Source of the DNA: Apodospora peruviana
Lineage: Eukaryota > Ascomycota > Sordariomycetes > Sordariales > Lasiosphaeriaceae
Direction of reading: 5' to 3'
Assembly: GCA_033439685.1 (NCBI GenBank)
Contig: JAUEDM010000001.1
Coordinates: 1,302,001-1,366,000 of the forward strand
Length of the DNA stretch: 64,000 nt
Of this stretch, positions 42,224 to 52,927 are shown piece by piece. Every line of letters begins with the position of its first letter. The stretch's first letter is position 1. Below the pieces are notes generated by a model. The model was not told the origin of the DNA. It did not search any database and worked only from the letters and a program-made list of their open reading frames with translations. The position numbers were made by a program, and so were the translations under genes.

Positions 42224-44176
42224 TTACTGCCTCCCTTCTTCTGCTGGCAGCTGCTTCTGCTCCAAACGTACTCGATCAATATCCCTGAGTACAGCTCCAA
42301 CCAGGTGGAAGCTACCCGTCACTAAGACTCTGTATTTCGTTGCTGCACCATTGTCATTTTTGCGAGCCATATCTCTGATCAAGTCCATCGAGGGCCCAAC
42401 TGCGTCCTTTGTCCAAGTCTTGATCTCGGCCTCACTACCACCAACGAATCCCAAAAAGACATCTCGCGCCTTGTTCTGCACCACAAGATCATCACTACCA
42501 CTACTGCTCTCTTCGTTCCTGGTGAATATCGCATGTGTAAACAGCGGCCCCTGACCACCAAACTCCTTCTCGGCAGCAGAAAGCAGCGCCTTCAGCAATA
42601 CCTCCGGGTCTCGGTCTTGCTGGTTGAACAGCAGAACATTTAACCACTCATCGGCAGAGTTGCTAACCTCGCGAGCAAACCACTGCCCAACACCACGAAG
42701 GCTGTCCTCCGTGTGCGCCCCGTCGACAAACCACTCGATCATATCGCCATCCACAAGCTTCTCGCTCCGGCCTCGAAGGGAAGCACTCTTTAGCCCAGCC
42801 ATAACCCGATCCGGCATATTCGACAACTCAAAGCCGTTTAAATCAGCAACACCAATTTTGTGCAGGTGCTCCCTCGCAGCCCTCACTGCCAACACCATAT
42901 TATATTTCTGAAACGGACCCTCCAGTTTCGCTTCCTTTATTCCCTGCCACGCTTCAACCCTTTCGTCGCTCACCTCCTCCAGCACCCCCAACCCTTTCTC
43001 GGCGGCCCTGTCCCTCAAAACCTTCATCACCTCCTCCGCCACCACATCACCATTCATATTAGCAACGTTGAGTTTCCGCGTGATCCCCTTCACACCCCTT
43101 TTAAAGATACCGGCCTTGTGCCACGCAATCTTTGGGACAGTGTCCCCCAACATGCTAACATGATCAATCCCGAGCTGCGTGACTACGCAAGCTGTCACGC
43201 TCTCCGGTGCTGACAGGATCGCGGTGGTCGGATCATACTCGCCACCAATACCGCACTCGATGACGGCCGACTTGACACCCTCCCTAATAAACACATGAAA
43301 AGCGAGGATAGTCAAGAACCGAAAATAGAACGGCTTCGTCGCTGGACCGTCATACTCCTCACCCTCCGGTAAGGAATCTTGTGCATCTCTCGCCGCTTCG
43401 CTCAGTTTATCCCATACCTCAAAGAAATACTTCCCAAACTTGTCTTCGGAAATAGGAGTCCCATTGAGCTGGATGCGTTCTCTCACAGAAACTACATGAG
43501 GAGAAGTGTACAGCCCGATCTGCGTTCCTATTTCCGGAGGATTGGTGTACTGGGTAAGAATTGATGATATGAGCGTCGCGACGCTCCCTTTTCCCTTGGT
43601 CCCGGCGACGTGGACGCACCGCAATCCGGAGCTGGCAATCGATTCGGGCGTGTAGCCTGCCCGGTTGAGCCACCAGAGAGTCTCGGGGGTCGCGAGGGCG
43701 TTGAGGTTGTCGAGGGGCACGTTGGGGCCGGAGAAGAGGTTCGTGATGGCCTTGTTGGATTGCAGCTGGGCCAGGCGGGCGAGGGCGTCGTCGTAGGTTC
43801 TGTTTCTTTTTCCATCGTGTGCCAGGGTGGAAGACATGATGCCGGACCTGCTGGTTGTTGATGTCGGTCGTGCAGAAGCAGCAGCAGCAGTAAGTGTTTT
43901 GTTTTCCGTCTTTAGGGCTCCACTGGAGTTGTTGGCGTGATGAGTTCTATGTCGGATCTGATGGACGTGATGAGATGGGAATATGAAGGAGGCCTTTTTC
44001 AGGCTGGTGGTGAGATTCGTTGTTGACGGGGCCGTTGTTGACGACAAGCCGGAGAACGACCGAGATCGGAAGCTGGTGCTGTGCACCGGATGATGGTGTA
44101 AACGCTGTAGCTGGCAGCGACAGCTAGTGGTGGCGATGCTAATGGGAGAATTACTCGACGAGATGCGTATTAACAT
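42224..44176 (-). CDS. Second folylpolyglutamate synthase paralogue with N-terminal presequence (FPGS-2)
   Basis: A single-exon 650-aa protein. Conserved blocks are RTYDDALARLAQLQSNKAI, HVAGTKGKGSVATLISSIL (near residue 190), IGLYTSPHVVSVRERIQL, FFEVWDKL, ECGIGGEYDPT, LGIDHVSMLGDTV, WHKAGIFKRG, WFVDGAHTEDSLRG, LLFNQQDRDP and VTGSFHLVGAVLRD. These are FPGS (Met7) blocks rather than those of dihydrofolate synthase (Fol3). The first 110 residues are Ser/Thr/Arg/His-rich with few acids and look like a mitochondrial targeting presequence; an internal ATG at 43837 (residue 114, MSSTLAHDGK) could give a cytosolic form. It has no intron, unlike its neighbour. The internal sequence differs enough from FPGS-1 that the duplication is probably old. 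Confidence 0.88.
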   Translation of the reverse strand: MLIRISSSNSPISIATTSCRCQLQRLHHHPVHSTSFRSRSFSGLSSTTAPSTTNLTTSLKKASFIFPSHHVHQIRHRTHHANNSSGALKTENKTLTAAAASARPTSTTSRSGIMSSTLAHDGKRNRTYDDALARLAQLQSNKAITNLFSGPNVPLDNLNALATPETLWWLNRAGYTPESIASSGLRCVHVAGTKGKGSVATLISSILTQYTNPPEIGTQIGLYTSPHVVSVRERIQLNGTPISEDKFGKYFFEVWDKLSEAARDAQDSLPEGEEYDGPATKPFYFRFLTILAFHVFIREGVKSAVIECGIGGEYDPTTAILSAPESVTACVVTQLGIDHVSMLGDTVPKIAWHKAGIFKRGVKGITRKLNVANMNGDVVAEEVMKVLRDRAAEKGLGVLEEVSDERVEAWQGIKEAKLEGPFQKYNMVLAVRAAREHLHKIGVADLNGFELSNMPDRVMAGLKSASLRGRSEKLVDGDMIEWFVDGAHTEDSLRGVGQWFAREVSNSADEWLNVLLFNQQDRDPEVLLKALLSAAEKEFGGQGPLFTHAIFTRNEESSSGSDDLVVQNKARDVFLGFVGGSEAEIKTWTKDAVGPSMDLIRDMARKNDNGAATKYRVLVTGSFHLVGAVLRDIDRVRLEQKQLPAEEGRQ

Positions 44177-45047
44177 TTGGAACGATGAATTGTTACCGTC
44201 GCCGCGCCATTTGACAATACTTATCCCCGGTGGGTGTCAAGCCGGAAATTTGAAGAGTACACGACTAAACCCAGGGATCCCTTGCTTTGCCAAACACGTC
44301 GACGAGAAGTGTCGATTCGGAAATCGGAATGATAGGTACCTTCACTCTTTTCTTGTAGGAGTAGGTGCTGATGAGGTTTTGAATGTAACGAAGAATCTGG
44401 GCAGTTGTTTGATGCAAATGAAATGCACTAACATTACCTCAGGGAAATTTATATATGATCCTGTTAGTACACCTGGGTGCCTCGGCTTTGGTCACTTCGA
44501 CCCTTCTCTCGAGCTGAAGTGGTAATAATCACACTATCAAATCAAGCAATCCCAGGCCTTGAATTCCAGTCAAGGCTACAGTACTCTTCTGTTGTCCGTA
44601 TCATCACTTTTCTAACTCCTTCAAACTTGGAGTGCTGGTAGCTCCACTGCACGGACAAAGAAAGATACGGCTGCTCAGAAAGCCTTACGGATACGCAAAG
44701 ACAACATCTCATTGCCACTATTTCACCATTCAAACCACCCACTCGCCAAACCGAATGTCTATTTCACTTGTCGCTGAAACTTCCTGTTTTCTTTCCCGAT
44801 TATTCAGATACATTACTGAACAACAGCTGCCCAGCCGCTCGCACGCCACTTGCTTGCCCGCTGGTTTTGCTGCACAGTTTTTTGCTTCTCTGTCTACCTA
44901 GGTAAGCACATATAACGATGCGCGTCTAATCAAGAGAGGGCAAGATGGAACCGAAAAAGAAATATGTTTAGAATGTACACACAAGTCCAACTGACACAGG
45001 CAAGACAAATCACAAACAAAAGAGACCGCAAGTAATCAGGCTGCGTC
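44177..45047. other. intergenic, promoter of FPGS-2 and 3' flank of MIC60
   Basis: A TACCTAGGTA motif lies near 44895. No gene recognised; short open frames lack motifs. Confidence 0.4.
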
Positions 45048-47225
45048 CTACTCCACCTTCAGGCTCTGTAGTCTCGCCTCTGTTTGTATTACCTATTGCA
45101 CATATTGTTAGTGATCTGGTCTCTCAATATTGGCTCGAAAGTGAGAACATACCTCTAGCGCCTGCTGCACCTCCAACACCTTCCTGACCTCGCCAAGCCA
45201 GTCTCTGCTCAGGGTCTTCGCCCAACCCGACAGCCCGTTCATCTCCCGGGCCGCGTTGTCGAGATCGCGTTCCTCAAGATACGTCTGCGTCCTGGTAAGA
45301 ATGCTTTCAACGTCGTCACCCGCCGCGAGTCCCTGCTTCTTGAAGAGGACCTTGCTGAGGAGGTAGCTGGAAGCATGGCTGGCGACTCCGGCATCCTCGG
45401 GAAGTAGCGAGGCCTTGCGCACCTCGGTGGCCACGCGACGGAATCGATCCATAAGTTCCGCCGGGGTCGAGATGCCGCGCTGGTACGCAGAGGGGTTGAT
45501 AGAAGCGATGGCCGCATCGACCACGGCGTCGTCAGAGGCGATCTCCTTGAGCGCGACAAGCTCCTTAATAAAGGGGCGGGGGTGCTGCGTGTCCTCCAGG
45601 CTGGCGCGGACCGCCTCGACCGCCACGTGGAGCTGCTGGGTGCGGAGGTTGGTGTCAACCACGTCATTCCAGCCCGTCGTGAGCTTCTCCAGTTCCCGAA
45701 CGGCGGACGAGAGATCTTCCAACTTGCCCAAGCGCCCTTCGCGTTCCTGCTCGACATGCTGCTTGATCTCCTTGGTGAATTGGCGCTGGAGTTCAACCGC
45801 CTGCTCCAGTAGCCGGTTGTTGAGCTTCTGCTCGTTGATCTGCCTCTCACGTTCCTGAACCAGGTGTACCTTTTCGTCGTAGGTCTTCTTGACTCTGATC
45901 ATCTCCTCCTCGAACTCGTGACGCCACTGGGCCTCTTGAGAAGCCATGGCGCCCTCAATGCGGGAAACAAGGTCATTGGCCGCCTTGTCAAATTCGTCGA
46001 CGCGAGTCTTGACTTGCTTGGCTGCATCCTTCTCCACGGCCGCCTTGATGTCATTGATCTTCCTGCTGACTTTGCTGAGCTCGTTCTTAGCCTTTCCGAT
46101 CGTCGCTCCGTATCTCTCGTTGGCCCCATCGTGATTCACAACGGTGATGATGTCGTTCAGCATGCGGACAAGGTCCTGTACAACAGGCTCGGCCGCACCC
46201 TCGATTGCCAGCGGGTCGATCGGCGAGGCAGGGGGCCAGCGCGAGGGCTCATCGACCTCGGGTGCTTTGAAGGGCTTAACTCCTGGCGCAGCCTTTACAG
46301 TCTCGGTGGGAACAGGAGCGAGGGCTGGTGTTGCAGTAGCAGCAAGTGTTGGTACGGGCTTTTGCAGGTCAACACTCGTCTTCGACATTTCCTTAGCTTC
46401 GATTTTGGGCAGCTGGACGGTCTCCGTCTTAGCGTCGACATCAGTAGGAGGCTGCTCCTTGGGCTTGATGACCTCCTTGACCGCGGCAGCAGTCTTCTTG
46501 ATAGCGCTGGACTGGCGTCCTGCAGGCTCGCCACCATCGGCAACGCGCCATGAGGCACCGCTCTGGGCGGGGATCTTGACCTGCTCGCCCGAGTCGCGTG
46601 GCCGGCCCGTCACCCTGTTCGCCACGTTGGGGAAACGTTTTCTAAAGTCCATCTCCTCCATGTACAGGACCGCCTGCTCGCCATAAGGGATGTATTCGGT
46701 AAAGAAATCGTGGAAGTTATCGTTGATCCGCGAATACCAAACACCGCCTCCGAAGCCGAGCGCGCTGAGGATCGCAAGCGTCAGGACATAGTTTCGCAGT
46801 CTTCGGAAGAAGCCCTTTCTCCTCGGCGGGGGAGGCGGTGGCGGGGGTGGTGTAGAGGTCGTCGGGGGAGGGACTGGCGACCCAGGAGCCGGTGGTGCCA
46901 AGGGGGCATTCTCCGGAGGGATGACCGATGAGGGGACCGTCTCGGGGGAAGGCGGCGGAGATGTGGACGGGGCAGTCAGAGTCTCGGACGCGGGGAGCTT
47001 GGCTTCATTGGGACCGAGCTTCTTGTTAACGGCGTAAAAGCGCTGGGCAGTCAAGAATGGCACGATTAGCACGACGACAAGCTGATTCAAGCTGTTCGAA
47101 TGACCTCATACCTGGCTCGAAACAGGGGCGTGCCGCAAGACAGCTGCCTGCCATTGGCGGCCGGCAGTTGCTGCGACAGGCCTGCTGCCCAGCGCCCTCA
47201 CGGATCCAAGCGATGTCCGTAACAT
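45048..47225 (-). CDS. MIC60: MICOS subunit Mic60 (mitofilin)
   Basis: Three exons: 47112-47225, 45153-47042 and 45048-45092; introns are 69 and 60 nt; the product is 682 aa. Exon 1 encodes a basic presequence (MLRTSLGSVRALGSRPVAAT). A Pro-rich stretch with nine consecutive Pro precedes the single inner-membrane helix (NYVLTLAILSALGFGGGVW) near residue 145; a long coiled coil (residues about 345-510) leads to the mitofilin domain. The last exon supplies the conserved tail (VIQTEARLQSLKVE). Mic60 forms crista junctions and contacts the outer-membrane SAM complex, so it is a functional partner of the Sam37 gene in this window. Confidence 0.95.
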
Positions 47226-48035
47226 GAGGGAATTGAGCGACCAGCAAGGCACGATTGAAGTTGGTGGTTTGGTGGTGATGTTTTGGCGGAGAATTGGTGA
47301 GCAAAAAAGGCTCGGGAAAGAACCGGGGAAGAGGCTGCCGCTACGGGCGAATGCTGGCACGGATTCAGGTCCCGGCTGCAGGGGTTGTGGGCCACTCACT
47401 TGCCTGCAACTCAGCGCCGCACGGGCGCTGCCCAGTTCCAGGAAGTAGCTGCTTGAGCGAGCCAACTCCAGACTTCCACTTTACGCAATCGTCACTGCTG
47501 TATCCCTATCACTCAGCAGCTGATAGGGCACATACGAAGACCGAGCGGTACGAACTTGCCAAACTCGATCAGAGAAAATACCATGGATTGCATAAATGAA
47601 TTAGTTGATATTACCAGAGTCAATCTGCTGCAAGCTGTTGCTCTATTCGCATACTGTTACAACGTGGAAATGTACCAGCACGCACCTTTATCCCACATGC
47701 TGCTGTCCGGCAAAAGTGTTGCACCGCATCTCCGTTCCCTCGACGATGTCGCAAAGGCCACAAGGACCTACCAAAATGAAAAAAAAAGAGGTATTAAAAA
47801 ACGGACAAAGACCCATCCTTCCAGCAGACTCCGCTTGAGATATGTCCAGACACTCCCCTAACCGACCAGGCCTTGACCAAGTGAGCTGCCCGGGTCTATA
47901 TCAATGGCCCAACTCCACGGCTGTGCCAACAATGCAACCGGTTTCCTCTCCTCGTCTAGATTCCGGCATGTCCCACCTCGGAAAATCGCTGTGGCATGAT
48001 CGCTCACTACTCAACTTGCACGATGCTGGTCTCCT
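47226..48035. other. intergenic, promoter of MIC60 and 3' flank of Rab5
   Basis: No gene recognised. Open frames in this stretch are short and without motifs. Confidence 0.4.
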
Positions 48036-48882
48036 CTAGCAGCTGCAGGGCCCTCCGGCCTGGGTGTTCGCTCCTTCTGGTGCTAAGCTGACGCCTGGCC
48101 GCTGGCCGGGACGAGCATGTCTTGGGCCAGCCTGCTCAAGGGGCAGTTTCTTCGCAATCGCCGTGAACAGTTCTCGCACATTCTCCGCCGTCTTGGCCGA
48201 AGTCTCGAAGAAAAGAAGCCCTGCCTCCTTGGCATATGCCTCGGCATCGGCAGCAGAAATCGCACGCTTATCAGGTTGTTCGGTAACCAGATCGAGTTTG
48301 TTTCCGGCAAGTGCGATGATGATGTTCTCGTTGGCTTGACGTTGGAGCTCCTTAACCCAAGCTTTTGCCTTGTCGAGAGATGACTGTCGATATCCTTTGT
48401 TAGCAAGATAGGCCGATGGGCGGGAAGGGTACGGCAAAGAGAGACATACGGCTTGCGTGATATCGTAGACAACTACTGCACAATTCGCGTTCCTGTAGTA
48501 CATGGGTGCTAGGGACTTGTACCGTTCCTGGCCAGCTGTATCCCAGATCTCGAACTTGACCGTGGTGTTCTCGTCGAGGGAGATGGTTTGTGTTAGGAAG
48601 GCGGCGCCGATTGTGGATTCTCTGTACGAGTCGAATTGATCCTGGACAACAGTCAGTTTCTGGATCGATCTGATGGTTCTGCGAATAGTTGTATGCTTAC
48701 TTTGACGAATCGCAGTACTATGGAACTCTTTCCCACCGCGGATTCACCTGTGCACCCAGTCAGCATCTGCTTCCGTGAGAAGCAGACTTTGGCAAACCAT
48801 CAAACTCACCTAGAAGCACCAGCTTAAACTGTGCAAACCGGTTGCCCATGCCGCGAGCGCCGGGGGGACCTCGAGCTGCCAT
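48036..48882 (-). CDS. ypt5: Rab5-type small GTPase (Vps21/Ypt5)
   Basis: Four exons: 48810-48882, 48701-48747, 48450-48641 and 48036-48383; introns are 62, 59 and 66 nt; the product is 219 aa, the usual Rab5 size. Motifs are GESAVGKSSIVLRFVK (P-loop), ESTIGAAFLTQ (switch I, Rab5-type), WDTAGQERYKSLAPMYYR (switch II with the normal Gln), GNKLDL and FFETSAKT. The C-terminus Cys-Ser-Cys is a digeranylgeranylation site. It controls homotypic fusion and PI3P production on early endosomes. It is divergent from the SAC1 gene. Confidence 0.95.
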
Positions 48883-49808
48883 GGCGGAGAATGTGCTATG
48901 ATGCCTTTGTATGTGTTTCGGGGATTGAGGTGACGACGCTTGGTCGGCAGGTCGGGTACGATATGTAGGCTACCTTAGTCTCTGGTGCGGCGCGATCGGG
49001 AGGGATCAATGCGACGTCAAGACGAGGAAGAAAAGGACTCGTTAGGGTAGGCAGAAATCGGGCAGTCAGTCTGCGTGTGAATCGGAGAATCCGTGGTGGC
49101 GAGCAGAAGATCCAAAGATGAATGGGAGACGGGTCGTGACGGGTTCAGGAAACGCAGTTGCATCGAGAGCGAACCACGGGATCAAGGCCGGAGACAGGGC
49201 TAGGTGGGTTGGCAAAGAGTCGGTCATTCATTATGATTGACCTGGGGACGGGCGGCAGCCTGGGCTACCCGCTTCCCACTGGAACTCCCACTAGCTGGTG
49301 GCCACTGCGCCGACCTGATCCCGCCAGTCCGCGTCAGGCAGGGGGCAGCGCAGGTGACAAACTGCCGCTGAAGCCACAAATGGTCTGTGCACTTCCACGT
49401 GATAACCTTTCCACACCTTGCCCTTCGTCAGACCAAGTAGTGGTACGTACCTTTCTTATGTCATCCTTTCTTTTGCTGTGTGATGACATTTCGTCAGACT
49501 TGGGTGCGCCCAGACATGCAAAGCTCCACTTTGATAGCTGGCAACATTGAAACAAACCGAAAGCTACGCCTCGCAGTTGGTGAGAATGGTCCACTGTAGT
49601 GAACAACCATCGTCCTAATTAAAGTGCTAGGAGTGACAACCGTAGCCATCCCGACTCCATAGGCGACTTTCTAGCAGCCATATATTTGCTTTCACGTCAG
49701 GGATCTGTAAATGCAATCGACCGAACAAAATCGTCTTTGATACTTGTCTTCTTGCCTCCAACAGCTATCATTGAGAAGACCCCGTTTCGCCCGAGTTCAC
49801 CGGCCACG
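48883..49808. promoter_or_regulatory. divergent promoter region, Rab5 / SAC1
   Basis: A 926-bp interval between start codons of two endomembrane genes on opposite strands. I see a purine-rich patch next to the Rab5 start and a CT-rich leader before SAC1, but no site I can name with confidence. Confidence 0.35.
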
Positions 49809-52053
49809 ATGACGTTGCCTTATCGCGACATCAACGTCCAGGCCGCCTCCGACTGCTACATCTTCACCTCGCCCTCCAGTCCCAATGCGCCCGCCTTGAC
49901 CATCGACCGCCCTACCGGCGATATTCGTCTCAGCGATGCCTCCCTCCTGGCGGGCAGGCGTGTTACGCGCGTTTCTAGCATCGCTGGCATCATGGGCGTG
50001 ATCAGGCTACGACTTGGTAAAGATACACGTGGATCGCAGCAATACCATACGCACCTCTGTTCCAGCTAACGACTCCGTTTACAGACAAGTATGTAATCGC
50101 CATCACGAAGGCCCAGCCCATTGGGCGACTCAAAGGGCACATGGTCTACAAGGTCATCTCCACCGAGCTCCTCCCTTTGCGCGAGCGCCAGATCCACGAT
50201 CCCGACGAAGACAAGTTCCTTGGTCTCCTCAAAGGCTTCATTAAGTCCGGACCGATGTACTTCTCCTACTCTGTCGACCTCACAAACAGCTTCCAGCGCC
50301 AGTCGCAACAGGACCAGTCAGTCCCGTTGTGGCAGAGGGCCGACGAGCGCTTTTTCTGGAATCGCTTCGTCCAATCGGACTTGATCAACTTTCGCACAAA
50401 AGGTGGCCGAGGACAGCCCGCGCCCCAGCCAGGAATTGATCCGTACATCCTGCCCATCATCTTTGGCACGCTCGAGATCCACCCGACTACCTTCAAAAGC
50501 ACCCCCTTGACCATTGCGCTCATCAGCCGGCGTTCGAGGCACCGTGGCGGCACAAGATACTTCACTCGAGGGCTTGACGAGGAAGGACATGCCGCGAACT
50601 ACAATGAGACTGAGCAGGTCGTCATCCTGAATGACCGTGGGGGGGCCATGGGCGGGTTCGCTGGGAGCGGTGATATGCAGAGTGGGAAGCTTGGCGCGTC
50701 TGACGCAAAGGAAATGCAGATTCTGTCATACGTTCAGACGCGCGGCAGTGTCCCGGTTTACTGGGCCGAGGTTAACAACATCAAGTACACGCCCAAGATC
50801 CAGATCCGAGGTATCGAGGCTGCCTATCCGGCCGCCAAGGCGCATTTTGACGAGCAGATCCGTCTCTACGGTGACAACTATCTCGTGAACCTGGTCAACC
50901 AAAAGGGTCGCGAGATGCGCGTCAAGCAAGCATACGAGCAGATGGTGGAGATGCTCGTCTCGTCTCCCAAGGAGCGCAGAGAAGCCGACCAGTTGACCGA
51001 CGAGAAGTTCCATACCATCGAGACAGCTGGGTCCAAGAGGTCCGAATTCGACCGACTGCACTACATCTACTTCGACTTCCACGCCGAGACCAAGGGTCTC
51101 CAAATGCACCGGGCGCAGCTGCTCATCGACAAAATGCATGATGCTCTGATCAAGCAGCAGTACTTCCGCGCCGTCGATATGCCGGCTAGTCACATTGACG
51201 GTCGCCTCGAGGTGCGTAACCTGCAGACGAGCGTCGTGCGTACCAACTGCATGGACTGCCTGGACCGGACCAATGTCGTGCAAAGTCTCCTTGCGCGCTG
51301 GACGCTCGACCGCATGTTTATCGACCTTGGCATCATGGCAAAGGGCACTCGCTTCGCCGACCAGGACCCGGCTTTCGAGTTCATGTACCGCAACATGTGG
51401 GCCGATAACGCCGACATCGTCTCCAAGAGTTACGCCGGAACGGGCGCCATGAAGACGGACCTCACCCGGCTTGGTAAGCGCACCAAGGCTGGGGCCTTGC
51501 AGGATGGCAATGTGGCCATATCGCGGTACTGCCGTAACAACTTCCTTGACGGACCTCGGCAGGATGCCTTTGACCTATTTCTGGGCGCGTACCAGCCGTC
51601 AGACGACAACATGGGCTCCAACCTCGTGTTTGCCGACCGGAGGCCTGTTCTGATACAGGCAATTCCCTATGTTGCTGCCTTCAGTCTGTTCGTTATCATG
51701 GTCGGCATGTTTACGCGCAGAGCGCCGGACTCGGCGGTATGGCCTATGAGACTGTTTATTTTGTTCTGGACTTTTGTCGCGGTGTGGAGTGTGCATTTTA
51801 TTATTAACAACGGCATGCTATATGTGAGTTCTTCTTTCTTCATCTCATCATCGCGAACGATATATGCTAATACTTGTATCAGGTCAACTGGCCGAAGTTG
51901 AATCCCCGTCCGTGGGCTAATGAGGGATACCACGAGACCATCACCAAGGTGCGGAAAGACAAGATTCTTGGGCCGCTGGTGGCGAGGCATGAGCGTGGTC
52001 TTAGCACGGCGAGGTACATAAATGCCGAGGAAGGGAAGAAGAGGATTGAGTGA
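49809..52053 (+). CDS. SAC1: Phosphoinositide phosphatase Sac1
   Basis: Three exons: 49809-50016, 50085-51823 and 51883-52053; introns are 68 and 59 nt; the product is 705 aa. The N-terminal SAC domain runs to about residue 520 with the catalytic CX5R motif at Cys458-Arg464 (RTNCMDCLDRTNVVQ). Two hydrophobic segments near the end (LIQAIPYVAAFSLFVIMVG and LFILFWTFVAVWSVHFII) are the ER/Golgi membrane hairpin, followed by a cytosolic tail. It dephosphorylates PI4P (and other monophosphoinositides) at ER contact sites and the Golgi. It is divergent from the Rab5 gene. Confidence 0.95.
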
Positions 52054-52668
52054 TTGTGCGACGGTGCTCTTTCTTTTCTTGTCATCGTCAATATCGGTTC
52101 TTTTCTTTGTCTTCGCCGCCTTGGCTTTTAGAGGAGATGTATTAAAGAGTTGGAAGATTTGATTCAACTCATGTAATTCTGTTTAGAGGTCCATTCAGTT
52201 TCGCTACAGGCAGGTGAGATACTAGTTCGTTAGTATATTACAGTTAATACTCGGGCTGGTATTCGCTCCACTATTGTATCTGTTCACGGTTGGGTCAAAG
52301 CTTGCATTTGAGATGTAATCTCATCAGGGGCTTCAATTCATGATATCCACTGTTTCTTCTTTAGCCGATGGGCTACGGCGATCTCTGATTTAGGATGAAA
52401 CAAAGCTATTTTGGTACGACGTGCGTGTTCTTTGTTCCTCAAACTCAGTTCTTGTTATAGACCATCTTTCTTAGTAGTAGTACCATAAGTATACACGTGG
52501 TCTGGTTCTATAGGTTGAAAAGCCAACTTATTTTTGCGACAAAAGAAAAACCAGCAGAGAAGGAACACAAGTTTACATGGCAAAACGGAGAGGAATAGGC
52601 AAGATGTCCAAAAAGAAAAATTAAAAGTTTCTCATTTACCCAAGACGCTCTCGTGAGTACAGCACACA
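52054..52668. other. intergenic
   Basis: 3' flank of SAC1 and terminator side of tRNA-Gly (T-rich on the minus strand near 52620). No gene recognised. Confidence 0.4.
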
Positions 52669-52739
52669 TGCGTCAGCCGCGAATCGAACGCGGGGCCCAT
52701 CGATGGCAACGATGGATTTTACCACTAAACCACTGACGC
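52669..52739 (-). tRNA. tRNA-Gly(GCC), intronless
   Basis: The minus strand gives acceptor GCGTCAG pairing perfectly with CTGACGC, discriminator A, D-arm TGGTTTAGTGGTAAAATCCA, anticodon stem CATCG/CGATG with loop TTGCCAT (anticodon GCC), and T-arm CCGCG-TTCGATT-CGCGG. It is 71 nt without an intron. Confidence 0.95.
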
Positions 52740-52927
52740 TTGATTTCCTGTTGTTTGATGTTAATCAAGTTTCGTTTATTGAATTATCTATGGAGAATCA
52801 CGACTCTACTTGGTGGAGATGATGGGGCCCGTCAAAGGGTCACCCGGTCAACCATTGATATCCATTACCCCTTTTCTCTCTCACACGCCCACAGAACCAT
52901 CCACACTCATTGACTTGCAACAAGATT

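Noticed and set aside
48036..52053. Divergent Rab5 and SAC1 as a functional endosome gene cluster
   Set aside because: Neighbouring housekeeping genes of related function occur by chance; nothing in the sequence shows shared control beyond adjacency.
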